Position numbers and translations under genes: made by a program. Shown here piece after piece: positions 29,385 through 43,899 of a DNA stretch of 64,000 bases (positions are counted from its first letter, which is position 1; each line of letters starts with the position of its first letter). Source of the DNA: Cyanobium sp. Morenito 9A2. GTDB lineage: Bacteria; Cyanobacteriota; Cyanobacteriia; PCC-6307; Cyanobiaceae. The notes beneath the pieces were generated by a model. The model was not told where the DNA came from and made no database searches. It saw only the letters and a list, made by a program, of their open reading frames with translations. Location of the stretch: assembly GCF_024345575.1 (NCBI RefSeq), contig NZ_JAGQBJ010000004.1, forward strand, positions 1-64,000, written 5' to 3'.

Positions 29385-29421
29385 AGGCCGAGAAACGCCC
29401 CGGCCCCAATCACGAATTGAT

Positions 29422-31431
29422 CTAACCCAGAATCGCCTTCGCCTTCGCCACCACGTTCTCCACCGTGAAGCCGAACTTCTCCAGGCACACACCACCCGGA
29501 GCCGAAGCACCGAAACGATCGATCGAGACGGTGTCACCGTCGAAGCCGGTGTACTTGTGCCAGCCGAAGGAGCTGGAGGCTTCCACCACCAGGCGCTGGC
29601 GCACGGCGGCGGGGAGCACGGATTCGCGGTAGGCGGCGTCCTGCTCCTCGAACAGTTCCACGCAGGGCATCGACACCACGCGCACATTTTTGCCCTCGGC
29701 CCGCAGCTGGGCGGCGGCCTTGGTGCAGAGCTCAAGCTCAGTGCCCGAACCGATCACGATCAACTCGGGGGTGCCGTCGCTGTCTTCGAGGATGTAGCCG
29801 CCCCTGGCCACCTTCTCGGCGGCGGAGTTGGCCTGATTGGCCATCGCCTGGCGGCTGAGGGCCAGCACCGTGGGCCGCTTGCGATTGGTGATGGCTACCT
29901 GGTACGCGCCGCTGGTTTCGTTGCCATCGCCCGGGCGGATCACCAGCAGATTGGGGATCGCGCGCAGATTCGCCAGTGTTTCCACCGGCTGGTGGGTGGG
30001 ACCGTCTTCGCCTAGGCCGATCGAGTCGTGGGTGAACACGTAGATCACCCCCAGCTCGCTCAGGGCCGAGAGCCGGATGGCGCCCAGGGCGTAGCCCGCG
30101 AACACCAGGAAGGTGCCGCCGTAGGGAATCAAGCCGCTGCCGTGATACGCGAGGCCATTGAGGATCGCTGCCATGGCGTGCTCACGCACGCCGAAGTGGA
30201 GGTAGCGGTTGGCCTCGGCGCCCTTCTGAAAACTCTTCTCCCCCTTGATGTCGGTGAGGTTGGAGTGGGTGAGGTCTGCCGAGCCGCCGATCAGCTCGGG
30301 CAGCTTGGGGCCGACCGCATTGAGTACGTTGTAGGAGTACTGGCGCGTGGCCAGGCCCTTGTCGGCGGGGGTGAAGCTGGGGAGCGACTGCTCCCAGCCG
30401 CTGGGCAGCTCGCCCCGCAGCCGGCGCTCGAATTCAGCGGCTTCAGCGGGGTAGGCGGAGCGGTAGGAGGCCAGGGTGTCGTTCCAGGCCGATTCCAGGG
30501 CCGCGCCGCGCTTGATCGCCTGGCGCCAGTGGTCGTAGGACGCCTGGGGCACCTCGAAGTCGCCGTAGGTCCACTCCAGGGCCGCCCGGGTGAGGGCCGC
30601 TTCCTCGACGCCCAGGGCCGCCCCATGGACGCCGGCGGTGTCGGCCTTGTTGGGGGAGCCGTAGCCGATGGTGGTGGTGACCTTGATCAGGCTGGGCCTG
30701 TCGGTGACCGCCTTGGCCGCCTCGATCGCCCGACTGATGGCGTCCACATCGGTGTTGCCCTCGGCCACGTGCTGCACGTGCCAGCCGTAGGCCTCGTAAC
30801 GCTTGAGCACATCCTCGGTGAAGGAAACCTCGGTGTTTCCATCGATGGTGATGTGGTTGTCGTCGTAAAGGCCGATCAGCTTGCCCAGGCCCAGGTGACC
30901 CGCCAGGGAGGCGGCCTCACCGGAGATCCCCTCCTGGTGGCAACCGTCGCCCATGATGACGTAGGTGTAGTGATCGACCAGCGGCAGACCGGGCCTGTTG
31001 AACTGGGCCGCCAGGTGCGCTTCGGCGATCGCCAGGCCCACGGCGTTGGCGATGCCCTGGCCCAGGGGGCCGGTGGTCACCTCGACGCCGGGAGTCTCAA
31101 ACGTTTCCGGGTGGCCGGGGGTCTTCGATCCCCACTGGCGGAACTGTTTGATGTCTTCGATCGAAACGCTGTCGTAGCCGGTGAGGTGCAGCAGCGCGTA
31201 GAGCAGCATGCAGCCGTGGCCGGCGGAGAGCACGAAGCGGTCCCGGTTGAACCAGAGGGGGTTCTTGGGGTTGTGCTTCAGCACGCGATCCCAGAGGGCG
31301 TAGGCCATGGGCGCCGCGCCCATGGGGAGGCCGGGGTGCCCCGAGTTCGACTTGTTGATCGCGTCGATCGCCAGGAAGCGAATGCTGTTGACGCAGAGGG
31401 TGTCGATGGACACGGGGGGTGCGGCGACCAT
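29422..31431 (-). CDS. tktA: Transketolase
   Basis: 669 aa, typical length. This TPP- and magnesium-dependent enzyme moves two-carbon units in the Calvin cycle and pentose phosphate pathway. Visible: [29 protein letters not shown] at the start, the TPP-binding GDGCHQEG motif, [18 protein letters not shown] in the middle domain and [18 protein letters not shown]. Last gene of the acpP-fabF-tktA block (53 bases after fabF) and followed by a terminator. TPP supply is linked to thiC just across the accessory insert. Confidence 0.97.
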   Translation of the reverse strand: MVAAPPVSIDTLCVNSIRFLAIDAINKSNSGHPGLPMGAAPMAYALWDRVLKHNPKNPLWFNRDRFVLSAGHGCMLLYALLHLTGYDSVSIEDIKQFRQWGSKTPGHPETFETPGVEVTTGPLGQGIANAVGLAIAEAHLAAQFNRPGLPLVDHYTYVIMGDGCHQEGISGEAASLAGHLGLGKLIGLYDDNHITIDGNTEVSFTEDVLKRYEAYGWHVQHVAEGNTDVDAISRAIEAAKAVTDRPSLIKVTTTIGYGSPNKADTAGVHGAALGVEEAALTRAALEWTYGDFEVPQASYDHWRQAIKRGAALESAWNDTLASYRSAYPAEAAEFERRLRGELPSGWEQSLPSFTPADKGLATRQYSYNVLNAVGPKLPELIGGSADLTHSNLTDIKGEKSFQKGAEANRYLHFGVREHAMAAILNGLAYHGSGLIPYGGTFLVFAGYALGAIRLSALSELGVIYVFTHDSIGLGEDGPTHQPVETLANLRAIPNLLVIRPGDGNETSGAYQVAITNRKRPTVLALSRQAMANQANSAAEKVARGGYILEDSDGTPELIVIGSGTELELCTKAAAQLRAEGKNVRVVSMPCVELFEEQDAAYRESVLPAAVRQRLVVEASSSFGWHKYTGFDGDTVSIDRFGASAPGGVCLEKFGFTVENVVAKAKAILG

Positions 31432-31484
31432 GGGAGTGGATGGAAGGGTGAGGAGAGTGGGGCGTTCCGGGGGGGGCTAGGAAA

Positions 31485-32732
31485 TCACCCCATCCGACGG
31501 AAGGCAAGACAGACGTTGTGACCACCAAACCCGAAGGAGTTCGAGAGCACCACGTTCAGCTTCTGTTCCCGGGCTTGGTTGGGAACGTAATCCAGATCAC
31601 AGGCAGGATCAGGGTTTTGATAATTGATCGTAGGCGGTATGAGGCCATGGACAATCGCCAGCACGGAGGCCACGGCCTCGATGCCGCCGCTGCCACCGAG
31701 CAGATGTCCGGTCATCGATTTGGTCGAGCTCACCGGGATCTGGAACGCATGGTCGCCGAGGACCGTTTTGATGGCGGCGGTTTCGTTGCTGTCGTTGGCC
31801 TGGGTGCTGGTGCCGTGGGCGTTGATGTAGTCCACGTCGGTTGGATCGATCTTGGCATCGGCCAGGGCCAGCCGAATCGCCTCGGCGGCGCCGACTCCGC
31901 CAGGTGAGGGCAGCGTGTAGTGGTAGGCGTCACAGGTCATGCCGTAACCCACCACCTCCGCCAGGATCTCGGCGCCGCGGGCCTCGGCGTGCTCCAGGCT
32001 TTCAAGCACCAGCAGGCCAGCGCCCTCGCCGATTACGAAGCCGTTGCGCTCGGCATCGAAGGGCCGGCTGGCCGTGGCCGGGTCGTCGTTGCGAAACGAG
32101 AGGGCTTTGGCGCTGGCGAAGCCCGCCACCCCCAGGGGCGTGATCGCCGATTCGGCGCCACCGCAGACCATGGCGTCAGCCAGACCGAGCTGAATCAAGC
32201 GAAAGGCATCACCGATGGCGTTGGATCCGGCGGCACAGGCGGTAGCGACGGCACTGCTGGGACCCCTGGCCCCCAAGGCGATCGCCGCCAATCCCGTGGC
32301 CATGTTGGGGATCATCATCGGCACGCAAAACGGGCTGACCCGATCAGGGCCGCGCTCGGCGAGCACATGGGCCTGGCTTTCCATCATCAGAAGGCCGCCG
32401 ACCCCTGACCCGATCGCCACACCGATCCGGTGCTGGTTGGCAGGGTCGATGGCCAAGCCGGCATGGACTACCGCCTGCTTGGCCGCCACCACACCGAACT
32501 TGGAGAAGCGGTCCCAACGCTTGGCCTCCTTGGGCTCGATGAAGCCGGTGGGATCGAAGTCTTTGACTTCCGCCGCGAAACGACAGGCATGATGTGAAGC
32601 ATCAAAGAGGGTGATCGGCGCCACCCCGTTGCGACCAGTGCTCAGACCCTCCCAATAGGAAGTGACGTCATTGCCGATCGGTGTGACCGCGCCCAGTCCT
32701 GTGACAACGACGCGGCGGAGACCCTCCACCAT
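31485..32732 (-). CDS. fabF: Beta-ketoacyl-ACP synthase II
   Basis: 415 aa. FabF condenses malonyl-ACP with acyl-ACP in type II fatty acid synthesis. The catalytic Cys is in VATACAAGSNAI, and the two catalytic His are in INAHGTST and TKSMTGHLLGG. The N-terminus LRRVVVTGLGAVTPIGNDV is standard. It lies 8 bases downstream of acpP and is presumably co-transcribed with it. Confidence 0.97.
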   Translation of the reverse strand: MVEGLRRVVVTGLGAVTPIGNDVTSYWEGLSTGRNGVAPITLFDASHHACRFAAEVKDFDPTGFIEPKEAKRWDRFSKFGVVAAKQAVVHAGLAIDPANQHRIGVAIGSGVGGLLMMESQAHVLAERGPDRVSPFCVPMMIPNMATGLAAIALGARGPSSAVATACAAGSNAIGDAFRLIQLGLADAMVCGGAESAITPLGVAGFASAKALSFRNDDPATASRPFDAERNGFVIGEGAGLLVLESLEHAEARGAEILAEVVGYGMTCDAYHYTLPSPGGVGAAEAIRLALADAKIDPTDVDYINAHGTSTQANDSNETAAIKTVLGDHAFQIPVSSTKSMTGHLLGGSGGIEAVASVLAIVHGLIPPTINYQNPDPACDLDYVPNQAREQKLNVVLSNSFGFGGHNVCLAFRRMG

Positions 32733-32740
32733 CCGGATCC

Positions 32741-32983
32741 TCAGGCCTGCTTGTCCTGGATGTACTTGACGGCGTCACCAACGGTGGTGATGCCTTCGGC
32801 GGCCTCATCCGGGATCTCGATGTCGAAGGCCTCTTCCAGGGCCATCACCAGTTCAACGGTGTCGAGGGAGTCGGCGCCCAGATCGTTCTGAAAATTGGAT
32901 TCGGGCTTGACCTCAGCGGCATCAACGCTGAGCTGCTCGGCAACGATCGAGCGGACTTTCTCGTAGATCGCTTCCTGGGACAT
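32741..32983 (-). CDS. acpP: Acyl carrier protein
   Basis: 80 aa, acidic. The phosphopantetheine attachment serine lies in the motif [13 protein letters not shown] carries growing acyl chains in fatty acid synthesis. First gene of the block acpP-fabF-tktA; divergent from psaC over 145 bases. Confidence 0.97.
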   Translation of the reverse strand: MSQEAIYEKVRSIVAEQLSVDAAEVKPESNFQNDLGADSLDTVELVMALEEAFDIEIPDEAAEGITTVGDAVKYIQDKQA

Positions 32984-33041
32984 GACCGCTGTGTGGGAGG
33001 CCGCATCCTACGGGTCGCCCGGACAGCCCCCTGGCTTATGA

Positions 33042-33374
<333 letters not shown>

Positions 33375-33397
33375 TCGGCCTTCCCCTCAGGAACCAT

Positions 33398-33422
33398 GCC
33401 CGGCCTCGGTCGGGCTTTTTTT
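33398..33422 (+). terminator. Rho-independent terminator of psaC
   Basis: GCCCGGC, loop CTCG, GTCGGGC with one G-T wobble, followed by a run of seven T residues, about 24 bases after the psaC stop. Confidence 0.9.
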
Positions 33423-33468
33423 CTGCTTGGCAATCCACTAGAAACGAGCCCACTCAGCCCTTCCCTCC

Positions 33469-35373
<1,905 letters not shown>

Positions 35374-35377
35374 ACTG

Positions 35378-35405
35378 GGGTCCCGGCCTGCGCAGACCGG
35401 GACCC
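35378..35405. terminator. Perfect inverted repeat between convergent glmS and manC-type gene
   Basis: GGGTCCCGG (35378-35386) and CCGGGACCC (35397-35405) form a 9-bp perfect stem with a 10-base loop 4 bases after the glmS stop. No T tract on the plus strand, so it may be a transcription pause/stability element or a factor-assisted terminator. Confidence 0.5.
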
Positions 35406-35499
35406 GGCTCAAGGGCTCGTGAAGCACTGGGTTCGCTGGGCCATGGGGGACGCTTGGGGCGGCCCTGCCCTTTGCACCCTTGACCGCACGGGCGCTGGG

Positions 35500-36960
35500 T
35501 TATGGCACCAGCAGGGGGTCGCTGCGGCCATAGCGGTCTTCGAAGCGGACGATGTCGTCTTCGCCCAGGTAGGGGCCGCTCTGAACTTCGATCAGCTCCA
35601 CCGGGATCTTGCCGGGATTGGAGAGTCGGTGCCTGGCGCCGAGGGGGATGTAGGTGCTCTGGTTTTCGCCCACCAGCTCCTCGACACCATCTTTTTCGAC
35701 AACGGCCGTGCCCTTGACCACCACCCAGTGTTCGGCCCGGTGGTGGTGCATCTGCAGGGACAGGCAGGCCCCGGGCTTGACCTGGATCTTCTTGACCTGC
35801 CAGCGCTCGCCTTCCACCACGCCGTCGTAGTGGCCCCAGGGGCGGTAGATGCGGCGGTGGGCCTTGCCTTCGGAACTGCCATCGGCCGCCAGCCGGTTCA
35901 CGATCGTCTTGACGTCCTGGGCCCGGTCGCGGTGGGCCACCAGCACGGCGTCATCGGTTTCAATCACCACCAGATCCTCCACCCCAAGCCCCACCACCAG
36001 GCGGTGCTCACTGCGCAGGTAGCAATTCCGCGCCCCCTCGCTGATCACCCGGCCCCGCAGCACGTTGCCGGCGCCGTCTTGTTCGCCCGTTTCCCACAGG
36101 GCGCCCCAACTGCCCACATCACTCCAGCCGGCTTCCAGGGCCAGCACCGATCCGCGTTCGGTCTTCTCCATCACTGCCACGTCGAAGGCGATGTTGGGGC
36201 AATTGGCGAAGGCCTCCCGCTCCAGCCGCAGGAACTCCAGATCGCTGCTGTCATGGTCGAGGGCGGAGCGGCAGGCGCTCACCACCTCAGGAGCCCAGCG
36301 CTCCAGTTCCGAGAGCACCGTGCTGGCGCGGAACAGGAACATGCCGCTGTTCCAGGTGAAGCGACCACTGGAGAGGAACTGCTCAGCGGTGGCTTGGTCG
36401 GGTTTTTCGACGAAACGGGCGATCGGCACAGGCGCGGCCCCCAGCCCCTCGGTCGCCTCGATGTAGCCGTAACCCGTTTCCGCTGAGCTCGGCACGATGC
36501 CGAAGGTGACCAGGGCACCGGCTTCGGCGGCGGCGATGCCAGCGCTGACCGTGGCGCGGAAGTGGTCGGCTTCGCGGATCACATGGTCGGCGGCCAGCAC
36601 CAGCAGCAGGGGGTCCTCTCCTCGGGTCGTGGCCTTGAGGGCCGCCACCGCCACGGCCGGCGCGGTGTTGCGCCCGAGGGGCTCCAACAGGATCGCCGCT
36701 GGCTCAATGCCGATCTGGCGCATCTGCTCGGCAACAATGAAGCGGTGGTCCTCGTTGCAGATCAACAGCGGTGGGGCGAGGCCGGGCAGCCCCTCCAGCC
36801 GCTGCTGGGTCTGTTGCAGCAACGTCTCCTCTCCCTGGCCGGACAGGGGCCAGTACTGCTTGGGGTAACTGGCCCGCGACAGGGGCCAGAGCCGGGTGCC
36901 GGTGCCCCCGCAGAGGATCACCGGCACCAGGGCAATGGGTCGGCTGGCCGAGGAGCTCAT
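35500..36960 (-). CDS. Mannose-1-phosphate guanylyltransferase / mannose-6-phosphate isomerase (type II)
   Basis: 486 aa, the usual length of the bifunctional ManC/CpsB/AlgA type. The N-terminal nucleotidyltransferase motif is seen as VILCGGTGTRLWPLSRASYPKQYWPL with FVEKPD later; the C-terminal cupin contains RPWGHYDGVVEGERWQVKKI and LQMHHHRAEHWVVVKGTA, with metal-binding His. It supplies GDP-mannose for envelope polysaccharides. The gene converges with glmS; rimM follows upstream on the same strand 40 bases away. The symbol is left out because ManC/CpsB/AlgA naming varies. Confidence 0.94.
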   Translation of the reverse strand: MSSSASRPIALVPVILCGGTGTRLWPLSRASYPKQYWPLSGQGEETLLQQTQQRLEGLPGLAPPLLICNEDHRFIVAEQMRQIGIEPAAILLEPLGRNTAPAVAVAALKATTRGEDPLLLVLAADHVIREADHFRATVSAGIAAAEAGALVTFGIVPSSAETGYGYIEATEGLGAAPVPIARFVEKPDQATAEQFLSSGRFTWNSGMFLFRASTVLSELERWAPEVVSACRSALDHDSSDLEFLRLEREAFANCPNIAFDVAVMEKTERGSVLALEAGWSDVGSWGALWETGEQDGAGNVLRGRVISEGARNCYLRSEHRLVVGLGVEDLVVIETDDAVLVAHRDRAQDVKTIVNRLAADGSSEGKAHRRIYRPWGHYDGVVEGERWQVKKIQVKPGACLSLQMHHHRAEHWVVVKGTAVVEKDGVEELVGENQSTYIPLGARHRLSNPGKIPVELIEVQSGPYLGEDDIVRFEDRYGRSDPLLVP

Positions 36961-37000
36961 GGGATCGAGTCGGGCTACGGCGTCGATGCTATGGGTCTCC

Positions 37001-37549
37001 TCATGGATCCAACAACCCCGGCGGCGGCGTCAGGCCCAGCCAGCCCTCGGAAAGGTTCACGGTCGGCACGATCGCCTCGACGAACGGCACCAGCACCTTG
37101 CGCCCCTGGCCCCCTCGGGGGCCGTCGGGCCTGAGTTCCACCTCCAGCAGGTCATTGCCGGCCGACAGCAGATCCACCACGGTGCCGATCGTGCGGCCGT
37201 CGGCCTCGAGGCGCACCTCCAGCCCCACCAGGTCCATCAGGTGGAACTCCCCTTCCTCCAGTTCCGGGCGGTCATCGGCGCGCACCAGCAGCGCCTGTCC
37301 CACCAGGGCTTCGGCCGCTTCGCGGCTGTCGATGCCCGTCAGACGCACGACGAACAACTCCTTGCCGGGCAGTTGGCGCCCGGCAAGGAGTTCCACCGGG
37401 CGCGGTTCCTCCTCTTTCAGCCTCAGCCAGCGGGGGCCGGGCACGGTGAAGCGTTCAGGAAAATCGCTGCGGGGCACCACGCGCAGCTCCCCACGCAGGC
37501 CTTGGGCCGCCACCAGCTTGCCCACCATCAGCCACTCGTCCATTTCCAT
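37001..37549 (-). CDS. rimM: 16S rRNA processing protein RimM
   Basis: About 182 aa. RimM helps mature the 30S subunit head. The N-terminal beta-barrel domain has [27 protein letters not shown], and the C-terminal PRC-barrel domain has [33 protein letters not shown] 37547-37549 is chosen; a start at 37588 is possible but would overlap the divergent ndhS gene. Confidence 0.93.
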   Translation of the reverse strand: MEMDEWLMVGKLVAAQGLRGELRVVPRSDFPERFTVPGPRWLRLKEEEPRPVELLAGRQLPGKELFVVRLTGIDSREAAEALVGQALLVRADDRPELEEGEFHLMDLVGLEVRLEADGRTIGTVVDLLSAGNDLLEVELRPDGPRGGQGRKVLVPFVEAIVPTVNLSEGWLGLTPPPGLLDP

Positions 37550-37602
37550 CGCGTCGGTTGCCAGCGCCGGAGCTGATAATGGCTGCACGACGGACTGATC
37601 CC

Positions 37603-37779
37603 ATGGCCGAATCGATCCTGCCGGGCTCCACCGTGGTGGTGCGCGATGTGACCTCGATCTACGACGGCTACCGGGGCTTTGTGCAGCGGATCAGTGATGT
37701 GCGGGCGGCGGTGCTGTTCGAGGGTGGCAACTGGGACAAGCTGGTGACCCTGCCGCTCAAACACCTTGAGAAGCGCTGA
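37603..37779 (+). CDS. ndhS: NAD(P)H-quinone oxidoreductase subunit S (DUF3252)
   Basis: 58 aa from ATG 37603; ATG at 37579 would add 8 residues. The whole protein is the SH3-like NdhS fold: [28 protein letters not shown], then [20 protein letters not shown]. NdhS is the ferredoxin-docking subunit of cyanobacterial NDH-1, used in cyclic electron flow. Divergent from rimM. Confidence 0.9.
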   Translation: MAESILPGSTVVVRDVTSIYDGYRGFVQRISDVRAAVLFEGGNWDKLVTLPLKHLEKR

Positions 37780-37804
37780 GGGCCCTGGGCCTCAGACCCA
37801 CCCC

Positions 37805-38518
37805 TCAGTCCGAGGGCAGCTGGGCCTCCAGTGCCTCCAAGGCCCGGCGGGCCGCCCGTTGCTCGGCCTCCCGCCGGGAGCGGCCTGAACCCTCGCCCAA
37901 GGGCTTTCCCGCCAGCTCCACCCTGCTGTGGAAGCGCTCCGGGTGGCCGTGGCTGCGGTGGCGTTCCTCCAGGGCATAGCTCGGCAGCCCCAGCCCCTTG
38001 CCTTGGCTCCACTCCTGGAGAGCCTGTTTCCAGTTGTGGCGGTGGGGATCCGCCAGCAGTTCGGCGGTGGCCCGCTGCCAGTGGGGGGACAACCAGCGGT
38101 GGATGGGCAGCAGGTTCCCCCAGGCTTCGTAGAGGCCACCGATCAAGGCTTCGGTGCATTCGGCTCGCACCGTGGGGGCGGCGAGCGGATCCAGCCGGGT
38201 GGCCTCCGCCTGCAGCAGCACCGCATCGATTCCGCAGGCGGCCCCGAGTTCGGCCAAAGCCCGATCGCTCACCAGCTGCGCGCGCAGGGCCGAGCAGGCC
38301 CCTACACCGAGTTGGGGGTGCTGGTGCTGGAGGTGTTCCGCCGCCGCCAGGCGGAGGACCGCATCGCCAAGAAACTCCAGGCGCTCATGGTTCCGGGAGC
38401 GGCTGGCCGAGGTGTGGGTCAGGGCCTCATCGATCGGGGCCAGATCGGGGGCTTCCTCCAGCCCCAGGGAGGCCAGAAAGGCGACCAGTTGCTGACGGCG
38501 TTCGTTCGGGATCGGCAT
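37805..38518 (-). CDS. rnc: Ribonuclease III
   Basis: 237 aa from ATG 38516-38518. RNase III cuts double-stranded RNA, including rRNA precursors. The catalytic signature HERLEFLGDAVL is present in the N-terminal domain, with downstream acidic residues in ECTEALIGGLYEA; a double-stranded-RNA-binding domain forms the C-terminus (KQALQEWSQGKGLGLPSYAL...). In-frame extension to 38623 runs into rnpB and is not used. The 5' end lies about 45 bases downstream of the rnpB 3' end, same strand. Confidence 0.95.
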   Translation of the reverse strand: MPIPNERRQQLVAFLASLGLEEAPDLAPIDEALTHTSASRSRNHERLEFLGDAVLRLAAAEHLQHQHPQLGVGACSALRAQLVSDRALAELGAACGIDAVLLQAEATRLDPLAAPTVRAECTEALIGGLYEAWGNLLPIHRWLSPHWQRATAELLADPHRHNWKQALQEWSQGKGLGLPSYALEERHRSHGHPERFHSRVELAGKPLGEGSGRSRREAEQRAARRALEALEAQLPSD

Positions 38519-38562
38519 GGCAGCGGGTGGGGCCAGGGCCGCCAACGGGGGCTGTGGAAGGG

Positions 38563-38951
38563 GGTGAAAGCAGGACGTAAGCCGGGTTCTGTTCCAGATC
38601 GCCAGGCGATCCGGGGCGGTCATCTATCTGGGACCGTTGTTACCAACGGCCTCGAGCGGCGCACTTAGGGCGGGACGGGTGTCATGGCCAACCGTTGTCC
38701 CTGGGCCTTGCTCCCAGCCGGGGTTTACCGAGCCAGCACCTCTCGATGCTGCTGGTGCGCTCTTACCGCACCTTTGCACCCTTGCCTGTGCCTCGGGCAA
38801 GCCCGGGTCATCGGCGGTGTGTTTCTGTGGCACTCTCCTCACGGTCACCCGCACTGGGCGTTACCCAGCAAGCCTGGCCATTGGGGAGCCCGGACTTTCC
38901 TCAACCGGGGGACATCCCCCGATTGCGACCACCTCGCCTGCTTTCGGGGTC
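38563..38951 (-). ncRNA. rnpB: RNase P RNA, bacterial type A
   Basis: Read on the minus strand, the molecule begins GAAAGCAGG and ends CCTGCTTTC, which pair as helix P1. The universal segment GAGGAAAGTCCGGGCTCC lies near the 5' end and the terminal GAACCCGGCTTACG near the 3' end; the internal CGGTAAACCCCG and the ACAGAAAC segment also match cyanobacterial RNase P RNAs. It is the catalytic RNA that matures tRNA 5' ends. It sits directly upstream of rnc on the same strand and 54 bases from a divergent tRNA gene. Ends are approximate. Confidence 0.96.
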
Positions 38952-39004
38952 CATCATGCCCACGGGTGGCCGCCCGGCAGAGGGATCCCATAATGACCAT
39001 CCTG

Positions 39005-39078
<74 letters not shown>

Positions 39079-39142
39079 TCGGCCGCCCCCTTGGAGGGAT
39101 GCAATCGTGCCGCTAGCGTTGGCCCGTTGCCGCACTGGAGCC

Positions 39143-39394
39143 ATGGGACTCCGCCTTCACCTCCCGCTGGTCTTGGCCTCGGCCAGCGCCTTCACGGCTG
39201 GTTTGGTGGTTTCTGCCGGCATCGCCATGGCCCAGCAGCCGAACATGCAGAACGCCTTGGGATCCCTGCTCAACGCCCAGGCCTCCTTGCAAGCGGCCGC
39301 TCCCAACAAAGGAGGGCACCGCGATCGTGCCCTCGCTCTTGTGGCCCAGGCCATTGTTCAGGTGCGGGCTGGCATCGCCTACTCCGCCAACTGA
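39143..39394 (+). CDS. Small secreted protein, unknown function
   Basis: 83 aa from ATG 39143. The first about 30 residues form a signal peptide ending AGIAMAQ; an alternative start at 39107 would spoil it. The mature part is about 53 residues, helical and Ala/Gln-rich (NMQNALGSLLNAQASLQ), with no cysteine. It likely acts outside the cytoplasmic membrane. It resembles short, repeated-gene secreted proteins of picocyanobacteria only in layout; no family is recognised. Confidence 0.6.
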   Translation: MGLRLHLPLVLASASAFTAGLVVSAGIAMAQQPNMQNALGSLLNAQASLQAAAPNKGGHRDRALALVAQAIVQVRAGIAYSAN

Positions 39395-39491
39395 ACCAAC
39401 CGGACACTCTGGAGGAGGTAGCATACGCTACGTGTGGTGGTCTACCAATTGGCGCCACTGCCGCTAGCGTGGCCGCAGTCGGCGTTCTCCG

Positions 39492-39815
39492 ATGACCCAG
39501 CTGCACGATCTGCGCCTGAGGCTGCTGGTCCAACAGGAGAGTGAGCGCATCGCCGCCAACCAAGGCGCCGACCTTGACCTCTCCGTGGTCCAGGCCCGCT
39601 GCCTCTGCTGGCTGGCTCTGCTGGCCGAGGCCCATGAGGACCAGGCCAGCGACGCCGAGAAGCGCGGTGACGTGGAGCAGGCCATGGGCTGGTTCGCCGA
39701 TTCCATGCGCCTGCGCGATGTGATCGGTGTGGTCAGTTCGATTGAAATTCCCCTGCCTGTCGTGTGCGGTTGTGACGACGATCCCGAGCATGACGACGGC
39801 TCGATGACGGCCTGA
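39492..39815 (+). CDS. Conserved hypothetical protein
   Basis: 107 aa, acidic and helical, no signal peptide. It contains a helix-rich centre (SVVQARCLCWLALLAEAHEDQA) and a C-terminal strand VVSSIEIPLPVVCGCDDDPEHDD with a CGC motif next to acids, which might bind metal (inference). Nothing in the context defines a role. Preceded by a gap of 97 bases from the secreted protein. Confidence 0.6.
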   Translation: MTQLHDLRLRLLVQQESERIAANQGADLDLSVVQARCLCWLALLAEAHEDQASDAEKRGDVEQAMGWFADSMRLRDVIGVVSSIEIPLPVVCGCDDDPEHDDGSMTA

Positions 39816-39870
39816 ACGAAGACAGGAGCCGGCAATGCCATGATGGAATCTGAGAACCAAAGGGAGTGCG

Positions 39871-40347
39871 GTGCCCGAAGAGCCCTGCCAATGCCCTGAC
39901 TGCCAGCGTTTCTATCGGGAACACGACCGATTGATCCGCGAAAACCCCACCCTGCGCCAGCAGCAGGAGATCAATTGGGCTGCGCTGCAATCGTTTCGCA
40001 CCCTGGCGGGGCGGGTGCTCGAAGACCTGCAGAAACTCCACGGAGACACCGAGGCCCCGCCTTTGGCCCCCCCCATGGCGGCGGGGGCCAAAGGAGCGCC
40101 TGACGCCCCTGAGCCCGAGAGCGATGCCATGCAGCAGGCGATCGGCGATCTGGAGAACATCAATGCCCACCTGTTCTCGATCGAAGCCTTGATGGAGCGC
40201 ATCTTCGACGTGCGCGTGCCTGAGGAAGTGGAGCAGAAATTCAAGGAGTTGGCGGGTGAGTTGGCCCCCGACCCCCTCAACGCCGATCGCCTGCGGCTCA
40301 ACCGCCTGTTGCACCAAACCCCCGACCTGCCCGATCATCGCGCCTAG
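39871..40347 (+). CDS. Conserved hypothetical protein with N-terminal CxCxxC
   Basis: 158 aa, GTG start at 39871. The N-terminus has closely spaced cysteines (CQCPDC) followed by CQRFYREHDRLIRENP-like text; the middle has a long helix and a proline-rich linker; the C-terminus contains a helix-rich RIFDVRVPEEVEQKFKELAG segment. The cysteines could bind zinc, but only three are clustered. It converges on ackA, whose stop overlaps its 3' end by 4 bases. Unknown function. Confidence 0.6.
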   Translation: MPEEPCQCPDCQRFYREHDRLIRENPTLRQQQEINWAALQSFRTLAGRVLEDLQKLHGDTEAPPLAPPMAAGAKGAPDAPEPESDAMQQAIGDLENINAHLFSIEALMERIFDVRVPEEVEQKFKELAGELAPDPLNADRLRLNRLLHQTPDLPDHRA

Positions 40348-41369
40348 GCCGCAGCCGCCAGCGCAAGGCATTGGCGGGCCATCAGACCTTCTTCATCCGC
40401 CGGGATTCGGAACCAGTGGAGGGGCCCGAGCCAGCCCAATCGCTCCTTGAGCTCCTCTTCCAACAGGCGGTCGTTGGCCCCGATTCCGCCGCTCAGGGCA
40501 ATGGCGTCGACACCGTTGAGGCTGGCGGCCATGGCCCCGATCCCCGCCAGCAGGCGATGCTGGAACACCTCCAGGGCCAGCTGAGCCCCCCGGTGATGGG
40601 TGGCCGCGGCCTGGCGCAGCTCGGCCCAGTCGCCGCTCAGCTCGGAGAGACCCAGCAGGCCACTCTCACGGGTAAGGGCATGGTCGATGTGATCCACTGG
40701 CAGGCCCTCGCGCATCAGGTGCAGCAGCAGCCCCGGGTCCACCGAGCCGCTGCGGCTGGCCATCACCAACCCCTCCAGGGGGGTGTAGCCCATGGTGGTG
40801 TCGATGCTGCGGCCTTCTTGAATCGCCGCGAGGGAGCAGCCGGCCCCCAGATGGCAGCTGATCAGACGCAGTTGGCCGGGGTGGCCCAACCGGTCGGCCA
40901 CCGTTTCGCTCACGTGCTGGTGGTTGAGGCCGTGGAAGCCGAAGCGCCGCAACCCCCGGGCTCGCCAGCTCGCTGGCAGGGCATAGGTGAAGGCGGCTTC
41001 GGGGAGGTGGTGGTGGAAGGCCGTATCGAAACAGGCCCACGGGCTCAGGGCCGGATCCCAAGCGATCAGGGCGCGGATCAGTGCCAGGGCGGGGCCGTTG
41101 TGGAGTGGGGCCAGGGGCACCAGCGCCTCCAGGGCCTGCACCAGCTCCGGGGTGATTCGGGCAGGGGCGCTGAAGTGTTCCCCCCCATGCACCACCCGGT
41201 GGGCCGCCAGGGCCAGCTGGCCGCGCCAGGGCTCAAGCTGCTCGGCCAGCCACGGCGCTGCTTCGCCCCCACCGGGACCCTGGCCCTGCCACAGCCGCAC
41301 TCCGGCGCGGTCAATGACCGCGGCCTTGAGGCTGGAGCTGCCCAGATTCACCACCAGAGCAGGGAGCAT
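40344..41369 (-). CDS. ackA: Acetate kinase (short form)
   Basis: 341 aa, about 55 residues shorter than the usual 395-400. It makes ATP and acetate from acetyl phosphate. All residues I associate with catalysis are present in context: VNLGSSSLK, the Arg of HRVVHGGE, FDTAFH, the His of GFHGLNHQHVS, PLEGLVMASRSGSVDPG and the C-terminal Glu of ADEEGLMARQ. ATG at 41367-41369 is preferred; a start at 41390 would overlap glgP. Last gene of xfp-glgP-ackA. Confidence 0.92.
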   Translation of the reverse strand: MLPALVVNLGSSSLKAAVIDRAGVRLWQGQGPGGGEAAPWLAEQLEPWRGQLALAAHRVVHGGEHFSAPARITPELVQALEALVPLAPLHNGPALALIRALIAWDPALSPWACFDTAFHHHLPEAAFTYALPASWRARGLRRFGFHGLNHQHVSETVADRLGHPGQLRLISCHLGAGCSLAAIQEGRSIDTTMGYTPLEGLVMASRSGSVDPGLLLHLMREGLPVDHIDHALTRESGLLGLSELSGDWAELRQAAATHHRGAQLALEVFQHRLLAGIGAMAASLNGVDAIALSGGIGANDRLLEEELKERLGWLGPLHWFRIPADEEGLMARQCLALAAAA

Positions 41370-41376
41370 GGTGAGC

Positions 41377-43895
<2,519 letters not shown>

Positions 43896-43899
<4 letters not shown>

